The notes under the pieces are model-generated. The model saw only the letters and a list, made by a program, of their open reading frames with translations, was not told where the DNA came from and did not search any database. A DNA stretch of 64,000 nt from assembly GCA_051293835.1 (NCBI GenBank), contig JBPKMA010000008.1, forward strand, positions 1-64,000, read 5' to 3'. Within the stretch, counting starts at the first letter, position 1; the number at the start of each line of letters is the position of its first letter. Source of the DNA: DATLZU01 sp051293835. GTDB lineage: Bacteria > Nitrospirota > Nitrospiria > Nitrospirales > Nitrospiraceae. The position numbers and the translations under genes are program-made. Shown in pieces: positions 44,454 through 53,389 of the stretch.

Positions 44454-45458
44454 ATGGCCATTCGCGTTGGCATCAACGGATTCGGACGGATCGGGCGGAC
44501 TGTGTTGCGCGTCTCTCTGAGCGATCCCGATCTGCAGTTTGTCGCCGTCAACGATTTGACTGACGCCAAGACTCTCGCCCACCTGCTGAAGTATGATTCC
44601 GTACATGGCATGCTCAACACCAAGATCGAAGCCAAAGGCGACCAGATTCTCGTCGACGGCAAGGCGATCACGGTGTTGGCGGTCAAGGATCCCAAGGCGC
44701 TCCCCTGGAAAGACCTGGGCGTCGAGTTCGTGATCGAATCGACCGGCCGGTTCACGGACCGGGAAGGGGCCGGACGCCATTTATCGGCGGGAGCTAAGGC
44801 AGTGGTCATCTCCGCGCCGGCCAAAGACCCCGACGTGACCATCGTGCTTGGTGTGAATGAGCACGTCTACAATCCCAAGGCTCATTACCTCATCTCCAAT
44901 GCGTCCTGCACGACAAACTGCCTAGCGCCCGTAGCCAAGGTCTTGCTCGAGAATTTTGGCATCCAGCATGGCGTGATGACGACTGTTCACTCTTATACGA
45001 ACGACCAGCAGTTGCTCGACCTGCCTCACAGAGATCTGCGCCGGGCGCGCGCGGCCGCCATGTCAATGATTCCCACCAGCACCGGTGCGGCCAAAGCGCT
45101 GCATTTGGTCCTGCCACAGCTCAAAGGAAAGATAGACGGGATGGCGATCCGCGTCCCCACGCCGAACGTGTCGCTGGTCGATCTGACCGTCGAAACCGAG
45201 CGAGACTGTGACGTCGCATCCGTCAACGCAGCCTTCAGACGCGCAGCCGAAGGTCCGCTTAAAGGCATTTTGCAGTATTGCGAGGAGCCGATCGTCTCGA
45301 TCGACCAGAAAGGAGACCCCCACTCCGCGACCCTGGACGCGCCGCTGACCATGGTGATCGAACGGCGCCTCGTCAAAGTCACGGCCTGGTACGACAACGA
45401 GTGGGGGTATTCGTGCCGCATCCGCGATCTCATCAAGTTCATCGCGGCCAGGACTTGA
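44454..45458 (+). CDS. gap: Type I glyceraldehyde-3-phosphate dehydrogenase
   Basis: 334 residues. The NAD-binding start is MAIRVGINGFGRIGR and the catalytic Cys lies in SNASCTTNCLAP (near residue 152). The phosphate-binding region is HRDLRRARAAAMSMIPTSTG, and WYDNEWGYSCR is close to the end. It catalyses the reversible oxidation of G3P to 1,3-bisphosphoglycerate. The frame is open upstream to 44199, but this ATG starts the family N-terminus. It heads gap-pgk-tpiA-secG. In an autotroph the enzyme probably works in gluconeogenesis as much as in glycolysis. Confidence 0.97.
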   Translation: MAIRVGINGFGRIGRTVLRVSLSDPDLQFVAVNDLTDAKTLAHLLKYDSVHGMLNTKIEAKGDQILVDGKAITVLAVKDPKALPWKDLGVEFVIESTGRFTDREGAGRHLSAGAKAVVISAPAKDPDVTIVLGVNEHVYNPKAHYLISNASCTTNCLAPVAKVLLENFGIQHGVMTTVHSYTNDQQLLDLPHRDLRRARAAAMSMIPTSTGAAKALHLVLPQLKGKIDGMAIRVPTPNVSLVDLTVETERDCDVASVNAAFRRAAEGPLKGILQYCEEPIVSIDQKGDPHSATLDAPLTMVIERRLVKVTAWYDNEWGYSCRIRDLIKFIAART

Positions 45459-45579
45459 CCGTCCTAGACTGTCCCGATAGAAGGCCGCGCTCCAGCCCGT
45501 CCCGCTTTCCTCCTGGTCCGCCGCCTATCCGGACTGCAGGCAGCGCCGGCGGCGTGAAGCGCGAAGAAGGAGCGGTGCC

Positions 45580-46779
45580 GTGAACCTGCACAAACGGACC
45601 ATCGGAGACCTGCAGTTGTCCAACAAGCGTGTCATTATCCGTGCCGACTTCAACGTCCCGCTTGACGACTCCCTTCAGGTGGCCGACGACACCAGGATCC
45701 GATCCACGCTGCCGACCATCAATCGCGCGATCGACGAAGGCGCCAAGGTCATCCTGTGCTCGCACCTCGGTCGGCCCAAGGGAAGGTTCGATCCCAAGCT
45801 CAGCCTGGCCCCAGTGGCCAAACGGCTCCAACGGTGGCTGGGTAAGGATGTCCTGTTCGCGCCCGACTGCGTTGGCCCTCCCGTCGAGAAGCTGGTCGCG
45901 CGCATGAAACCTGGCGACGTGTTGCTCCTGGAAAACCTGCGTTTTCATCCCGGGGAGGAGAAAAACGACGATGAGTTCTCCAAGGCGCTGGCATCGTTGG
46001 GCGACGTGTACATCAACGACGCTTTCGGCGCCGCCCACCGCGCCCACGCCTCCATCGTCGGGATTCCCAAGTTCATCAAGGAATCGGCGGCCGGATATCT
46101 TTTGAAAAAAGAAATCGAATACCTCGAGGGCGCGGTCGAGAACCCCATCCGCCCGTTCGTGGCGATTCTGGGCGGCGCGAAGGTTTCCGGCAAGATCGGA
46201 GTCATCGAGAACCTCGGCAAGAAAGTTGACAAGGTCATCATCGGAGGCGGCATGGCCTTCACCTTCATTAAGGCAATGGGGCTGGAAATCGGCAACTCGC
46301 TCGTCGAAAACGACATGCTCGATTTTGCCAAAGGCGTCCAGGAACACGCTTTCTCGCGCGGGGTGAAGTTTTATTTGCCAGTGGACTGCGTGGTAGCGGC
46401 CAGCCGGGAACCCGGTGCGGAGACCAAGATCGTGCCCGTGCAGGAAATTCCGAAAGACTGGTACGCCCTGGACATCGGTCCCGCGTCGGTCAAACTGTTC
46501 ACCGAAGCGATACAGAACGCGAAAACGATCTTGTGGAACGGTCCGATGGGCGCCTTCGAAATGGACGCGTTCGCCCGCGGGACAATGGCGATCGCTCACG
46601 CCGTCGCCAATGCCTATGCCTTGACCATCGTGGGCGGCGGCGATACGGCCCTGGCCGTGCACCGGGCGGGCGAGTCGGAAAACATGTCGTTCATTTCGAC
46701 CGGCGGCGGCGCGGCCTTGGAACTCCTGGAAGGCAAGGCCCTTCCTGGTCTCGTCGCCTTACCTGACCGAAATTCCTGA
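45580..46779 (+). CDS. pgk: Phosphoglycerate kinase
   Basis: 399 residues with the family signature RADFNVPLDDS near the N-terminus, HLGRPKGR, DAFGAAHRAHAS, GGAKVSGKIGVIENL and the C-terminal nucleotide region GGGDTALAV and STGGGAALELLEGKALPG. The start is a GTG at 45580 with GGAG upstream. It follows gap by 121 bases and precedes tpiA by 40. It transfers a phosphate between 1,3-bisphosphoglycerate and ADP. Confidence 0.97.
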   Translation: MNLHKRTIGDLQLSNKRVIIRADFNVPLDDSLQVADDTRIRSTLPTINRAIDEGAKVILCSHLGRPKGRFDPKLSLAPVAKRLQRWLGKDVLFAPDCVGPPVEKLVARMKPGDVLLLENLRFHPGEEKNDDEFSKALASLGDVYINDAFGAAHRAHASIVGIPKFIKESAAGYLLKKEIEYLEGAVENPIRPFVAILGGAKVSGKIGVIENLGKKVDKVIIGGGMAFTFIKAMGLEIGNSLVENDMLDFAKGVQEHAFSRGVKFYLPVDCVVAASREPGAETKIVPVQEIPKDWYALDIGPASVKLFTEAIQNAKTILWNGPMGAFEMDAFARGTMAIAHAVANAYALTIVGGGDTALAVHRAGESENMSFISTGGGAALELLEGKALPGLVALPDRNS

Positions 46780-46819
46780 AGTGCCGTCCCCTGCATAATA
46801 ATCCGTTGAGGTCACCGCC

Positions 46820-47599
46820 ATGCACCGGCTGCTCATCGTGGGCAATTGGAAGATGCACAAGACGGCCTCGGAGGCGATCGCCTATGTCCACCGCCTCTCG
46901 CCACTGGTCCCCAAGACAGTGGAGATTGAGGCGGTCCTTGCACCGCCGTTCACGGCACTCCAGGCGGTGCGTGATGCGCTGGCCGGCGATTCCCGCTTTG
47001 CCCTGGCCGCGCAGAACCTGTTCTGTGAAGATCAGGGCGCATTCACCGGTGAGGTTTCCGGCGCGATGCTGAAAGACCTAGGCTGCCGCTACGTGATCGT
47101 CGGACATTCCGAACGGCGGCAGATCTTCGGCGAACAGGACGACCTCATCAACAAGAAGGTACGCGCCGCCGTGAAGCACGGCCTCCGGCCGATTGTCTGC
47201 GTGGGAGAATCGGCCGCCGATCGCGACGCCGATCGTACCGACGCCGTAGTGATCGGACAACTCTTGAAAGGACTGGCGGGTCTGCGCAAAGACGAAGCGA
47301 CGGCGGTGACGATCGCATACGAACCGGTGTGGGCCATCGGCACAGGACGAGCCGCTTTACCGGAGCAGGCGGCGGTCGTGTACCGGACCATCCGGAGGAA
47401 GCTCGCGGATCAGTGGGGATCTGATGCGGCAACTGCGATCCGCATCCTGTATGGCGGGAGTGTGACACCACAGAACGTGGAATCGTTGCTGGCCGACGAC
47501 CAGGTCGACGGCGCGTTGGTCGGAGGGGCTTGTCTCGATCCGAACGCCTTTGCTACAATTCTCGCCGCTGCGCAAGCCCGCGCCGCGCGTTCCCGATGA
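46820..47599 (+). CDS. tpiA: Triosephosphate isomerase
   Basis: 259 residues. Substrate Asn and Lys lie in GNWKMHK, the electrophilic His in GHSERRQ, the catalytic Glu in AYEPVWAIGTG (start of the mobile loop), and the phosphate-binding glycines in YGGSV and GGACLD. It interconverts dihydroxyacetone phosphate and glyceraldehyde 3-phosphate. Gene order gap-pgk-tpiA-secG is common across bacteria. Confidence 0.97.
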   Translation: MHRLLIVGNWKMHKTASEAIAYVHRLSPLVPKTVEIEAVLAPPFTALQAVRDALAGDSRFALAAQNLFCEDQGAFTGEVSGAMLKDLGCRYVIVGHSERRQIFGEQDDLINKKVRAAVKHGLRPIVCVGESAADRDADRTDAVVIGQLLKGLAGLRKDEATAVTIAYEPVWAIGTGRAALPEQAAVVYRTIRRKLADQWGSDAATAIRILYGGSVTPQNVESLLADDQVDGALVGGACLDPNAFATILAAAQARAARSR

Positions 47600-47606
47600 G
47601 GCAGCG

Positions 47607-47954
47607 ATGTACACCTTGATCGTGATCGTTCATGTGCTGGTCTGTTTCCTCATGATCGGCGCCATCCTGCTCCAGTCCGGCAAAGGTGCGGAGATCGGTG
47701 CTGCCTTCGGAGGCTCCAGCCAGACCATTTTCGGGAGCCGCGGACCGGCCAATTTCCTGAGCAAGTTCACAGTGGTGGCCGCCGCCGTATTCATGATCAC
47801 TTCGCTGAGCCTCGCCATCCTGGCCAAGGAACGCACCTTCTCGTCCACCGTCATCGACTTGAACAAGAAAGCAGCGCCCGCCACTCCGACAGAGGGCCCC
47901 AAAGACTCCCCGCCCAGCCGGCCGGCAGAAGAAAGCAAGCCAGCGACTCCTTAA
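47607..47954 (+). CDS. secG: Preprotein translocase subunit SecG
   Basis: 115 residues with two membrane helices (about 2-22 and 53-74) around the conserved loop LQSGKGAEIGAAFGGSSQTI and FGSRG. A Lys/Pro/Thr-rich tail follows. The start at 47607 (MYTLIVIVHVLVCFLMIGAI) is preferred to the open frame 19 codons upstream, with GAGG in GATGAGGCAGCG before it. It begins 7 bases after tpiA and belongs to the SecYEG export channel. Confidence 0.95.
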   Translation: MYTLIVIVHVLVCFLMIGAILLQSGKGAEIGAAFGGSSQTIFGSRGPANFLSKFTVVAAAVFMITSLSLAILAKERTFSSTVIDLNKKAAPATPTEGPKDSPPSRPAEESKPATP

Positions 47955-48096
47955 GTTTTTGGCTGTCCGTCATCAGTGAAAGCTCCGGTCTGCACCACGT
48001 AATCAAGCGATCTGCTTCGAATCAAAGCCTCACCCCGCAAGACGGCTCTCACTGGAGAGAAGCTGGCCGCTGGAGACCGATGGCTGACGGTTGTTG

Positions 48097-49008
48097 TTAC
48101 ACCCGCGTCAGCCACGCCTGATGGGAAGGATCTTCACCTGTGACCACGTCAAAGAAGGCCTTCTGAAGCGCCATTGTGATCGGCCCAGGTTTGCCCGCCC
48201 CGATCCGCCGGTTGTCGATTTCCCGCACGGGGGTGAGTTCCGCTGCTGTCCCTGTTACGAACACTTCGTCAGCGACATACATTTCGTCGCGGGTGAACCG
48301 TTCTTCTGCTACCGGAATCCCGCGCTCCCGCGCAAGCTGAATGACGGAATTTCGCGTAATGCCTTCAAGAATGGATGTCAACGGCGTTGTCTTAAGTACG
48401 CCTCGCCTGACAATAAAAATGTTCTCGCCTGTCCCTTCCGCGACATAGCCCTCGGGATCCAGCATAATGGCTTCGTCATAGCCGTCCGCCTTTACCTCGC
48501 GCTTGGCGAGGATCGAATTCACGTAGTAGCCGGAGATTTTCCCGCGGGTCATGGAGACATTCACGTGGTGCCGCGTGAAGGACGACACACGCGCGCGAAT
48601 GCCGCTGGCTAACGCCTCCTCTCCCAGGTAGGCACCCCACCGCCACGCCGCGATCGCGACGCGAATCGGGTTCTCCCCCGGATAGAGTCCCATCGCGCCG
48701 TACCCGATGTAGACCAGCGGACGGATATAGCAGGCCTCCAGCTTGTTTACCCGCACGGTCTCGACGATCGCCTCGGTCACTTGCTTTTTGTCATATGGTA
48801 TCCGGATCATGGCGATATGCGCCGACTCGAAAAGCCGGTCCACGTGTTCCGGCAGGCGAAAGATGGCCGAGCCGTTCTTCCCTTGATAGCAACGAATACC
48901 CTCGAAGGCCGCCAAACCGTAGTGGAGAGAATGGGTCAAGACATGGACGTTCGCATCCGCCCAATTCACGAACGTGCCGTCCATCCAGATTTTCTCACTG
49001 GGTTGCAT
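48097..49008 (-). CDS. ilvE: Branched-chain amino acid aminotransferase
   Basis: 303 residues of PLP fold class IV. LTHSLHYGLAAFEGIRCYQG, the PLP lysine region YYVNSILAKREVKADGYDEA and EGTGENIFIVRRGVL are the family markers. The enzyme makes or degrades Leu, Ile and Val using glutamate. The ATG at 49008 with a GGGGGG Shine-Dalgarno is chosen; the frame is open 24 codons further. It is a single gene with its own promoter, convergent with secG. Confidence 0.96.
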   Translation of the reverse strand: MQPSEKIWMDGTFVNWADANVHVLTHSLHYGLAAFEGIRCYQGKNGSAIFRLPEHVDRLFESAHIAMIRIPYDKKQVTEAIVETVRVNKLEACYIRPLVYIGYGAMGLYPGENPIRVAIAAWRWGAYLGEEALASGIRARVSSFTRHHVNVSMTRGKISGYYVNSILAKREVKADGYDEAIMLDPEGYVAEGTGENIFIVRRGVLKTTPLTSILEGITRNSVIQLARERGIPVAEERFTRDEMYVADEVFVTGTAAELTPVREIDNRRIGAGKPGPITMALQKAFFDVVTGEDPSHQAWLTRV

Positions 49009-49052
49009 CGTGAAGCCCCCCAATATGGGTTCGGTTCCGAGATAAGCACAAC

Positions 49053-49080
49053 GGTATAGCAGCGCCCTCGACCTTGTCAA
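49053..49080 (-). promoter_or_regulatory. Promoter of ilvE
   Basis: On the minus strand TTGACA (49080-49075), a 16-base spacer, then TATACC (49058-49053). It lies 45 bases upstream of the ilvE ATG. Confidence 0.6.
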
Positions 49081-49161
49081 CGAACCGGCAAGTCCTGGGT
49101 GAATGACTCGTGAATTGAACTCTGCTCTACTTAAGAGTGCTGGGTCCCCTCGTCCTTTGCC

Positions 49162-49190
49162 TTGACAGTTTTTCCGGCCCTGTGTTACAT
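49162..49190 (+). promoter_or_regulatory. Promoter of the rplU operon
   Basis: TTGACA at 49162-49167, a 17-base spacer, then TTACAT at 49185-49190. The rplU ATG follows 33 bases later with GGAGG in between. The -10 match is weak; the -35 is perfect. Confidence 0.5.
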
Positions 49191-49223
49191 GTTCTCCCGC
49201 TCGAAGTGGAGGCGAATGGCATC

Positions 49224-49538
49224 ATGTATGCGATCGTGGAGACCGGCGGCAAACAGTATCGGGTCGAGCCAGGGACCCTGCTACAGGTGGAAGCGCTGCC
49301 CGGCGAAGTCGGCGGGACGATCGAACTGGATCGAGTCCGGCTGATCCACGGTGAGAACGGCCTCCTGGTCGGCCAGCCAGTCGTTGAGGGCGCGCGGGTC
49401 CTGGCGGAAATCATCAAGCATGGGCGAACCCGTTCAATCACGGTCTTCAAGAAAAAACGCCGGAAGAACTATCGGCGGACGAAAGGTCACCGGCAGAGGT
49501 ACACGCAGATTCGGGTCACCGACATCCAGACCGCGTGA
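49224..49538 (+). CDS. rplU: 50S ribosomal protein L21
   Basis: 104 residues starting MYAIVETGGKQYRVEPG, the family N-terminus. The basic C-terminus (KKKRRKNYRRTKGHRQRYTQ) binds 23S rRNA. The frame is open 29 codons upstream but that part has no L21 similarity. GGAGG lies 10 bases before the ATG. It heads rplU-rpmA-obgE, a near-universal order. Confidence 0.97.
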   Translation: MYAIVETGGKQYRVEPGTLLQVEALPGEVGGTIELDRVRLIHGENGLLVGQPVVEGARVLAEIIKHGRTRSITVFKKKRRKNYRRTKGHRQRYTQIRVTDIQTA

Positions 49539-49643
49539 AGCGGGGAAAGCGTCCTGAAAGTGTGCTCACGAAGCGCCGTCCGTCAGCAAGATGCGATCGA
49601 GGGCGGGGCGAGAGACAAACGACGAACAACGAGGAACTGAACA

Positions 49644-49907
49644 ATGGCAACGAACAAAGGCGGCGGCTCCTCCCGAAACGGGCGCGACAGTAACCCCCAA
49701 TATCTTGGCGTTAAGGCGTTCGGCGGTGAAACGGTGAAAGCGGGGAGCATTCTCGTCCGGCAGCGCGGGACAAAATTCTTTCCCGGCCTCAACGTCGGCC
49801 TAGGGCGGGATCATACGCTGTTCGCCAAGGTCACCGGGGTGGTGAAATTCGAAGGCGGCCGGGACAGGCAAAAAGTGAGCGTGTATCCGATCACCTCGAC
49901 CGACTAG
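49644..49907 (+). CDS. rpmA: 50S ribosomal protein L27
   Basis: 87 residues starting MATNKGGGSSRNGRDSNPQY, followed by LGVKAFGGETVKAGSILVRQ. The short N-terminal tail after Met reaches the peptidyl-transferase centre. This form lacks the extra N-terminal cleavage peptide found in Firmicutes. It lies 105 bases after rplU. Confidence 0.97.
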   Translation: MATNKGGGSSRNGRDSNPQYLGVKAFGGETVKAGSILVRQRGTKFFPGLNVGLGRDHTLFAKVTGVVKFEGGRDRQKVSVYPITSTD

Positions 49908-50043
49908 GGCGGCGCCTTCCCCATCTTCCTTCTGATCCTTTATCCTGTATCATCCTGTATCAACGCACAGTCGGGGTCAGGCCTGACCAGGCAGATGCCC
50001 TTTGCGCGATCCACAAGATCGAGCGCGGGTCCTGGTGCTCTCC

Positions 50044-51069
50044 ATGTTTGTCGATGAAGTCCGCATTTTCGTGAAGGCCGGGCGTGGCGGAGACGGCGCC
50101 TGCAGTTTTCGCCGCGAAAAGTACGTTCCGCACGGGGGACCGGACGGCGGGGACGGCGGCAACGGCGGGAACGTGGTCCTGGTCGCGTCGCACCGCCTCA
50201 GCACCCTCCTCGACCTCCGGTACCAGCAGCGGTATGAGGCCCGGGCTGGTAGACCCGGAGAGGGGTCCAACCGCCACGGCCGCACCGCCGACGACGTCGT
50301 CATTTCGGTCCCGGTCGGCACAATGGTGTTCGACGACGAGACCGGCGAGATGTTGGCCGACTTGGCGGCAGACGGTGATTCTTTCGTAGCCGCCCGTGGG
50401 GGGCGCGGCGGCCGCGGCAATTCCCATTTCGCGACGCCCACGAACCGCGTGCCGACATACTTCGAGCACGGCACGCCCGGCGAGGAACGCTGGCTGCGCC
50501 TGGAGCTCAAGTTGCTGGCCGATGTCGGCTTGGTCGGCTTGCCCAACGCCGGCAAATCCACCTTGATCGCAGCCATCTCCGCCGCGCGCCCCAAGATCGC
50601 GGACTATCCGTTCACGACATTGACTCCCAATCTGGGAGTGGTCCGCCTGGGCGAAGACCGCAGTTTCGTCGTCGCGGATATTCCCGGCCTGATCGAAGGC
50701 GCTCACCAAGGCAAAGGGCTGGGCTTCCAGTTCCTACGACACATTGAGCGGACGTCGTTTCTGCTGCACCTGGTGGACGTGTCGGAGTCCGCGCCGGACG
50801 ACCCCGTTACCGCCTTCGAAGTCATGCGGAAAGAACTGGCGGCCTACGACGCGTCGCTCAAAGCCAAACCCTTCGCGGTGGTCGGCACGAAAGTGGACAT
50901 TCGCGAGTCTGGCTCGCGCCTGGAGCGCCTGCGGACCTATTGCCGACAGCACCGTCTCACATTCTTCCCGATCTCGGCCGTGACTCGTGAAGGACTCGAC
51001 GATCTCGTGTGCTTCGTCGGCCAGATAGTGGACGCGTTGAGAAAAGAACCGTGCGCGACGAACTCCTGA
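50044..51069 (+). CDS. obgE: GTPase ObgE/CgtA
   Basis: 341 residues. The glycine-rich Obg domain (1-158, DEVRIFVKAGRGGDGACSFR) precedes a G domain with GLPNAGKST (near 165), the switch region DYPFTTLTPNLGVV, DIPGLIEGAHQGKGLG and GTKVD. It binds the 50S subunit and links GTP levels to ribosome assembly. The ATG at 50044 (MFVDEVR) is the family start. The C-terminal extension seen in some species is absent. Its end overlaps proB by 19 bases. Confidence 0.97.
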   Translation: MFVDEVRIFVKAGRGGDGACSFRREKYVPHGGPDGGDGGNGGNVVLVASHRLSTLLDLRYQQRYEARAGRPGEGSNRHGRTADDVVISVPVGTMVFDDETGEMLADLAADGDSFVAARGGRGGRGNSHFATPTNRVPTYFEHGTPGEERWLRLELKLLADVGLVGLPNAGKSTLIAAISAARPKIADYPFTTLTPNLGVVRLGEDRSFVVADIPGLIEGAHQGKGLGFQFLRHIERTSFLLHLVDVSESAPDDPVTAFEVMRKELAAYDASLKAKPFAVVGTKVDIRESGSRLERLRTYCRQHRLTFFPISAVTREGLDDLVCFVGQIVDALRKEPCATNS

Positions 51070-52172
51070 AACACGCCAAACGGATCGTCGTCAAGATCGG
51101 CAGCAGTCTGATCGCCTCGCGCGACCGCGGCTTGCGTCCAGAACAGATCGACCGGTTGGCCGACGAGATCGCCTTGCTCAGAACAGGTGGACGGGAGGTC
51201 CTAATCGTCTCGTCCGGTGCGATCGTGTCCGGCATCAATAAACTCGGCCTCAAGACTTATCCAAAGAATCTGCCGGTCAAACAGGCTGCCGCCGCCGTTG
51301 GCCAGAGTCGGTTGATGTGGGCCTACGAGAAAGCCTTCGAGCGCGTCGGATTCAAGGTCGCCCAGATCCTGCTCACGCATCAGGACCTCGCCGACCGGCG
51401 GCGCTTTCTCAACGCCCGCCACACGTTGACCACGCTGCTCGCATTCGGCGTGGTGCCCATCATCAATGAGAACGACACGGTGGCGGTGGACGAGATCCGC
51501 TTCGGCGACAACGACACCCTGGCTGGCGAGGTCGCGCATTTGGTGGACGCCGATCTGTTGGTGATCCTCTCCGACGTCGACGGGCTCTACACTGAGGATC
51601 CGCGACGCAACCCCACAGCGACGTTGATTCCCCTCATCCCGGCCGTCACAGAGGACATCGAGCACCGCGCCGGACTCTCCTCTACCTTCGAAGGCACAGG
51701 CGGCATGGCGACAAAGGTGCGCGCCGCCAAGAAGGTGGCCGAGTACGGCGTGGCCACGTTGATCCTCAACGGGGAAAAGCCCGGGCTCTTGCCGGCCGTG
51801 TTCGCCGGTCAGCCGGGGGGCAGCCTGTTTTTGGCTCGCCGCCGCCGCTTGACTAGCCGCAAGCAATGGATTGCCTTCACCCTTCGCACCCGTGGGTCGC
51901 TCAAGCTGGACGACGGCGCGGTGGAAGCACTGACGAAACGGGGCAAGAGTCTGCTGGCCTCAGGCATCATGGACGTAAGCGGCCGGTTCGAAGCAGGCGA
52001 CCCGGTCGCCTGCACGAATCGCGACGGCAAAGAATTCGCGAAGGGACTGGTGAATTTCTCTTCCGAGACCCTGGCCCGCATCAAAGGCCTGAAGACGCTG
52101 GAGATCCAACAACTCCTCGGTCAGCAGGAGTATGAAGAGGTCATTCACCGGGACAATCTGGTGATCCTCTAG
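51051..52172 (+). CDS. proB: Glutamate 5-kinase
   Basis: 373 residues. The amino-acid kinase domain starts RIVVKIGSSLI and includes VSSGAIVSG, NENDTVAVDEIRFGDNDTLA and EGTGGMATKVRAAK. The C-terminal PUA domain (about 280-370) includes GIMDVSGRFEAGDPV. It phosphorylates glutamate in the first step of proline synthesis. The start is the GTG at 51051, inside the end of obgE, so translation is coupled. proA is not adjacent. Confidence 0.95.
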   Translation: MRDELLKHAKRIVVKIGSSLIASRDRGLRPEQIDRLADEIALLRTGGREVLIVSSGAIVSGINKLGLKTYPKNLPVKQAAAAVGQSRLMWAYEKAFERVGFKVAQILLTHQDLADRRRFLNARHTLTTLLAFGVVPIINENDTVAVDEIRFGDNDTLAGEVAHLVDADLLVILSDVDGLYTEDPRRNPTATLIPLIPAVTEDIEHRAGLSSTFEGTGGMATKVRAAKKVAEYGVATLILNGEKPGLLPAVFAGQPGGSLFLARRRRLTSRKQWIAFTLRTRGSLKLDDGAVEALTKRGKSLLASGIMDVSGRFEAGDPVACTNRDGKEFAKGLVNFSSETLARIKGLKTLEIQQLLGQQEYEEVIHRDNLVIL

Positions 52173-52183
52173 GATCAATGGGG

Positions 52184-52284
52184 AATTCTGAATGCTGAGT
52201 TATGAATTGCCGGACCAGCGGTATCCTGCCCTGATCCCATGTCCTTTTTAAATTCACGATTCACAATTCACAATTCAGAATTTT
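52184..52284. repeat. AT-rich inverted repeat between proB and nadD
   Basis: AATTCTGAAT (52184-52193) and ATTCAGAATT (52273-52282) are inverted. Inside lie near-direct repeats of ATTCACAATTC. The base composition is far more AT-rich than the surroundings. Similar short intergenic repeats are frequent in GC-rich genomes. It may fold into a weak hairpin. It carries no clear T-run terminator. Confidence 0.6.
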
Positions 52285-52287
52285 AAG

Positions 52288-52974
52288 ATGCGTCTCGGCT
52301 TATTCGGTGGCACGTTCAATCCAATTCACGTTTGCCATCTCACGATCGCTGCACAGACGCGGGACCGGGTGGGGCTCGACCGAGTTCTCTTCATCCCCAC
52401 CGGCGATCCGCCACATAAGCCGCCGGGCGTGCTCGCGCAGGCGGAGCATCGCTACGAAATGGTCCGGCTCGCCATCGCCGGCGAACCGACCTTCGCCCTG
52501 ACCGATATCGAGATCCGCCGCCAGACGAAGTCCTATTCGATTGACACGGTGCGGGAACTGCGGCGCACCCACGGCGCATCGACCTCCCTCTTCTTTATCA
52601 TCGGCCTCGACGCCTTTTTGGACTTCGACAGTTGGCGGGAGGCACCGACCCTGCTGCGCCTCTGCCATTTCGTCGTTGTTTCGCGGCCTGGCACATTGTT
52701 CCGCTCGATCGAGAAGGTCTCCTTGCTGCCGCCGATCGAACCGGCACGACTGACCGAGCTTGACGCCGATCAGCAAGCGCGCGTCGACGTTCAGATCCCC
52801 GACGGCCCGGGCCTTTCGCTGCTCCGTCTTCCGCCCTGTACAGTCTCCGCCTCGGACATCCGCCGCCGCATTCGGCAACGCCTGGACCTGGCCAATCTGT
52901 TGCCCGCCTCCGTCGAATCCTATATAATTCAGCACAAGCTCTATTTGGAGGAGACCGATCATACCAGAGTCTAA
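52288..52974 (+). CDS. nadD: Nicotinate-nucleotide adenylyltransferase
   Basis: 228 residues. The nucleotidyltransferase motif GGTFNPIHVCHL is at residues 7-18 and the C-terminal motif TVSASDIRRRIRQ stands for the usual ISSTxIR. It makes deamido-NAD from NaMN and ATP. It is followed, with an overlap of about 14 bases, by the ribosomal silencing factor gene, the usual partner. Confidence 0.95.
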   Translation: MRLGLFGGTFNPIHVCHLTIAAQTRDRVGLDRVLFIPTGDPPHKPPGVLAQAEHRYEMVRLAIAGEPTFALTDIEIRRQTKSYSIDTVRELRRTHGASTSLFFIIGLDAFLDFDSWREAPTLLRLCHFVVVSRPGTLFRSIEKVSLLPPIEPARLTELDADQQARVDVQIPDGPGLSLLRLPPCTVSASDIRRRIRQRLDLANLLPASVESYIIQHKLYLEETDHTRV

Positions 52975-53386
52975 GGCCAAGGCCCTCGCGATCGCCCGGG
53001 CGTCCCTCGACAAAAAGGCCTCCGATGTCCTGATCCTTCACGTCGCGAAACTGACTTCCGTCACCGATTATCTGGTGCTGTGTTCCGGGGAATCGGAACG
53101 TCAAGTCAAGGCCATCGCAGACAATGTGGACGCGGTCATGTCGGCGCAGCAATCCGCGCCGCTCAGCATTGAAGGCACCACCGCATCCACCTGGATTCTG
53201 ATGGACTTCGGCGACGTGGTCGCACATGTGTTCCGCAAGGACGTGCGCGAACACTATGCGTTGGAAAAACTGTGGGCTGACGCCAAACGAGTCCGGTTGC
53301 CCTCGGAAGGCTCCTCCAGCCCGGCCCCAGTCCGCCAGACTCCACGGGCCCACCCGGTCCGGGTCCGGTCGCGAAAACAGGCCTGA
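52961..53386 (+). CDS. rsfS: Ribosomal silencing factor RsfS, non-canonical start
   Basis: About 141 residues of the RsfS/Iojap family: DVLILHVAKLTSVTDYLVLC, SGESERQVKAIADNV and WILMDFGDVVAHVF, with a basic tail. RsfS binds L14 and blocks subunit joining under starvation. The frame is open back to a TAA at 52925, yet no ATG, GTG or TTG occurs before the conserved domain. GGAGGAG at 52947-52953 points to ATC (52958) or ATA (52961, ATA-CCA-GAG). A GTG at 53075 would cut into the conserved core. The start is therefore provisional. Confidence 0.85.
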   Translation: MPESKAKALAIARASLDKKASDVLILHVAKLTSVTDYLVLCSGESERQVKAIADNVDAVMSAQQSAPLSIEGTTASTWILMDFGDVVAHVFRKDVREHYALEKLWADAKRVRLPSEGSSSPAPVRQTPRAHPVRVRSRKQA

Positions 53387-53389
53387 GCC

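Noticed and set aside
45439..46662. 407-codon minus-strand frame opposite pgk
   Set aside because: Antisense shadow of a highly conserved gene; no domain.
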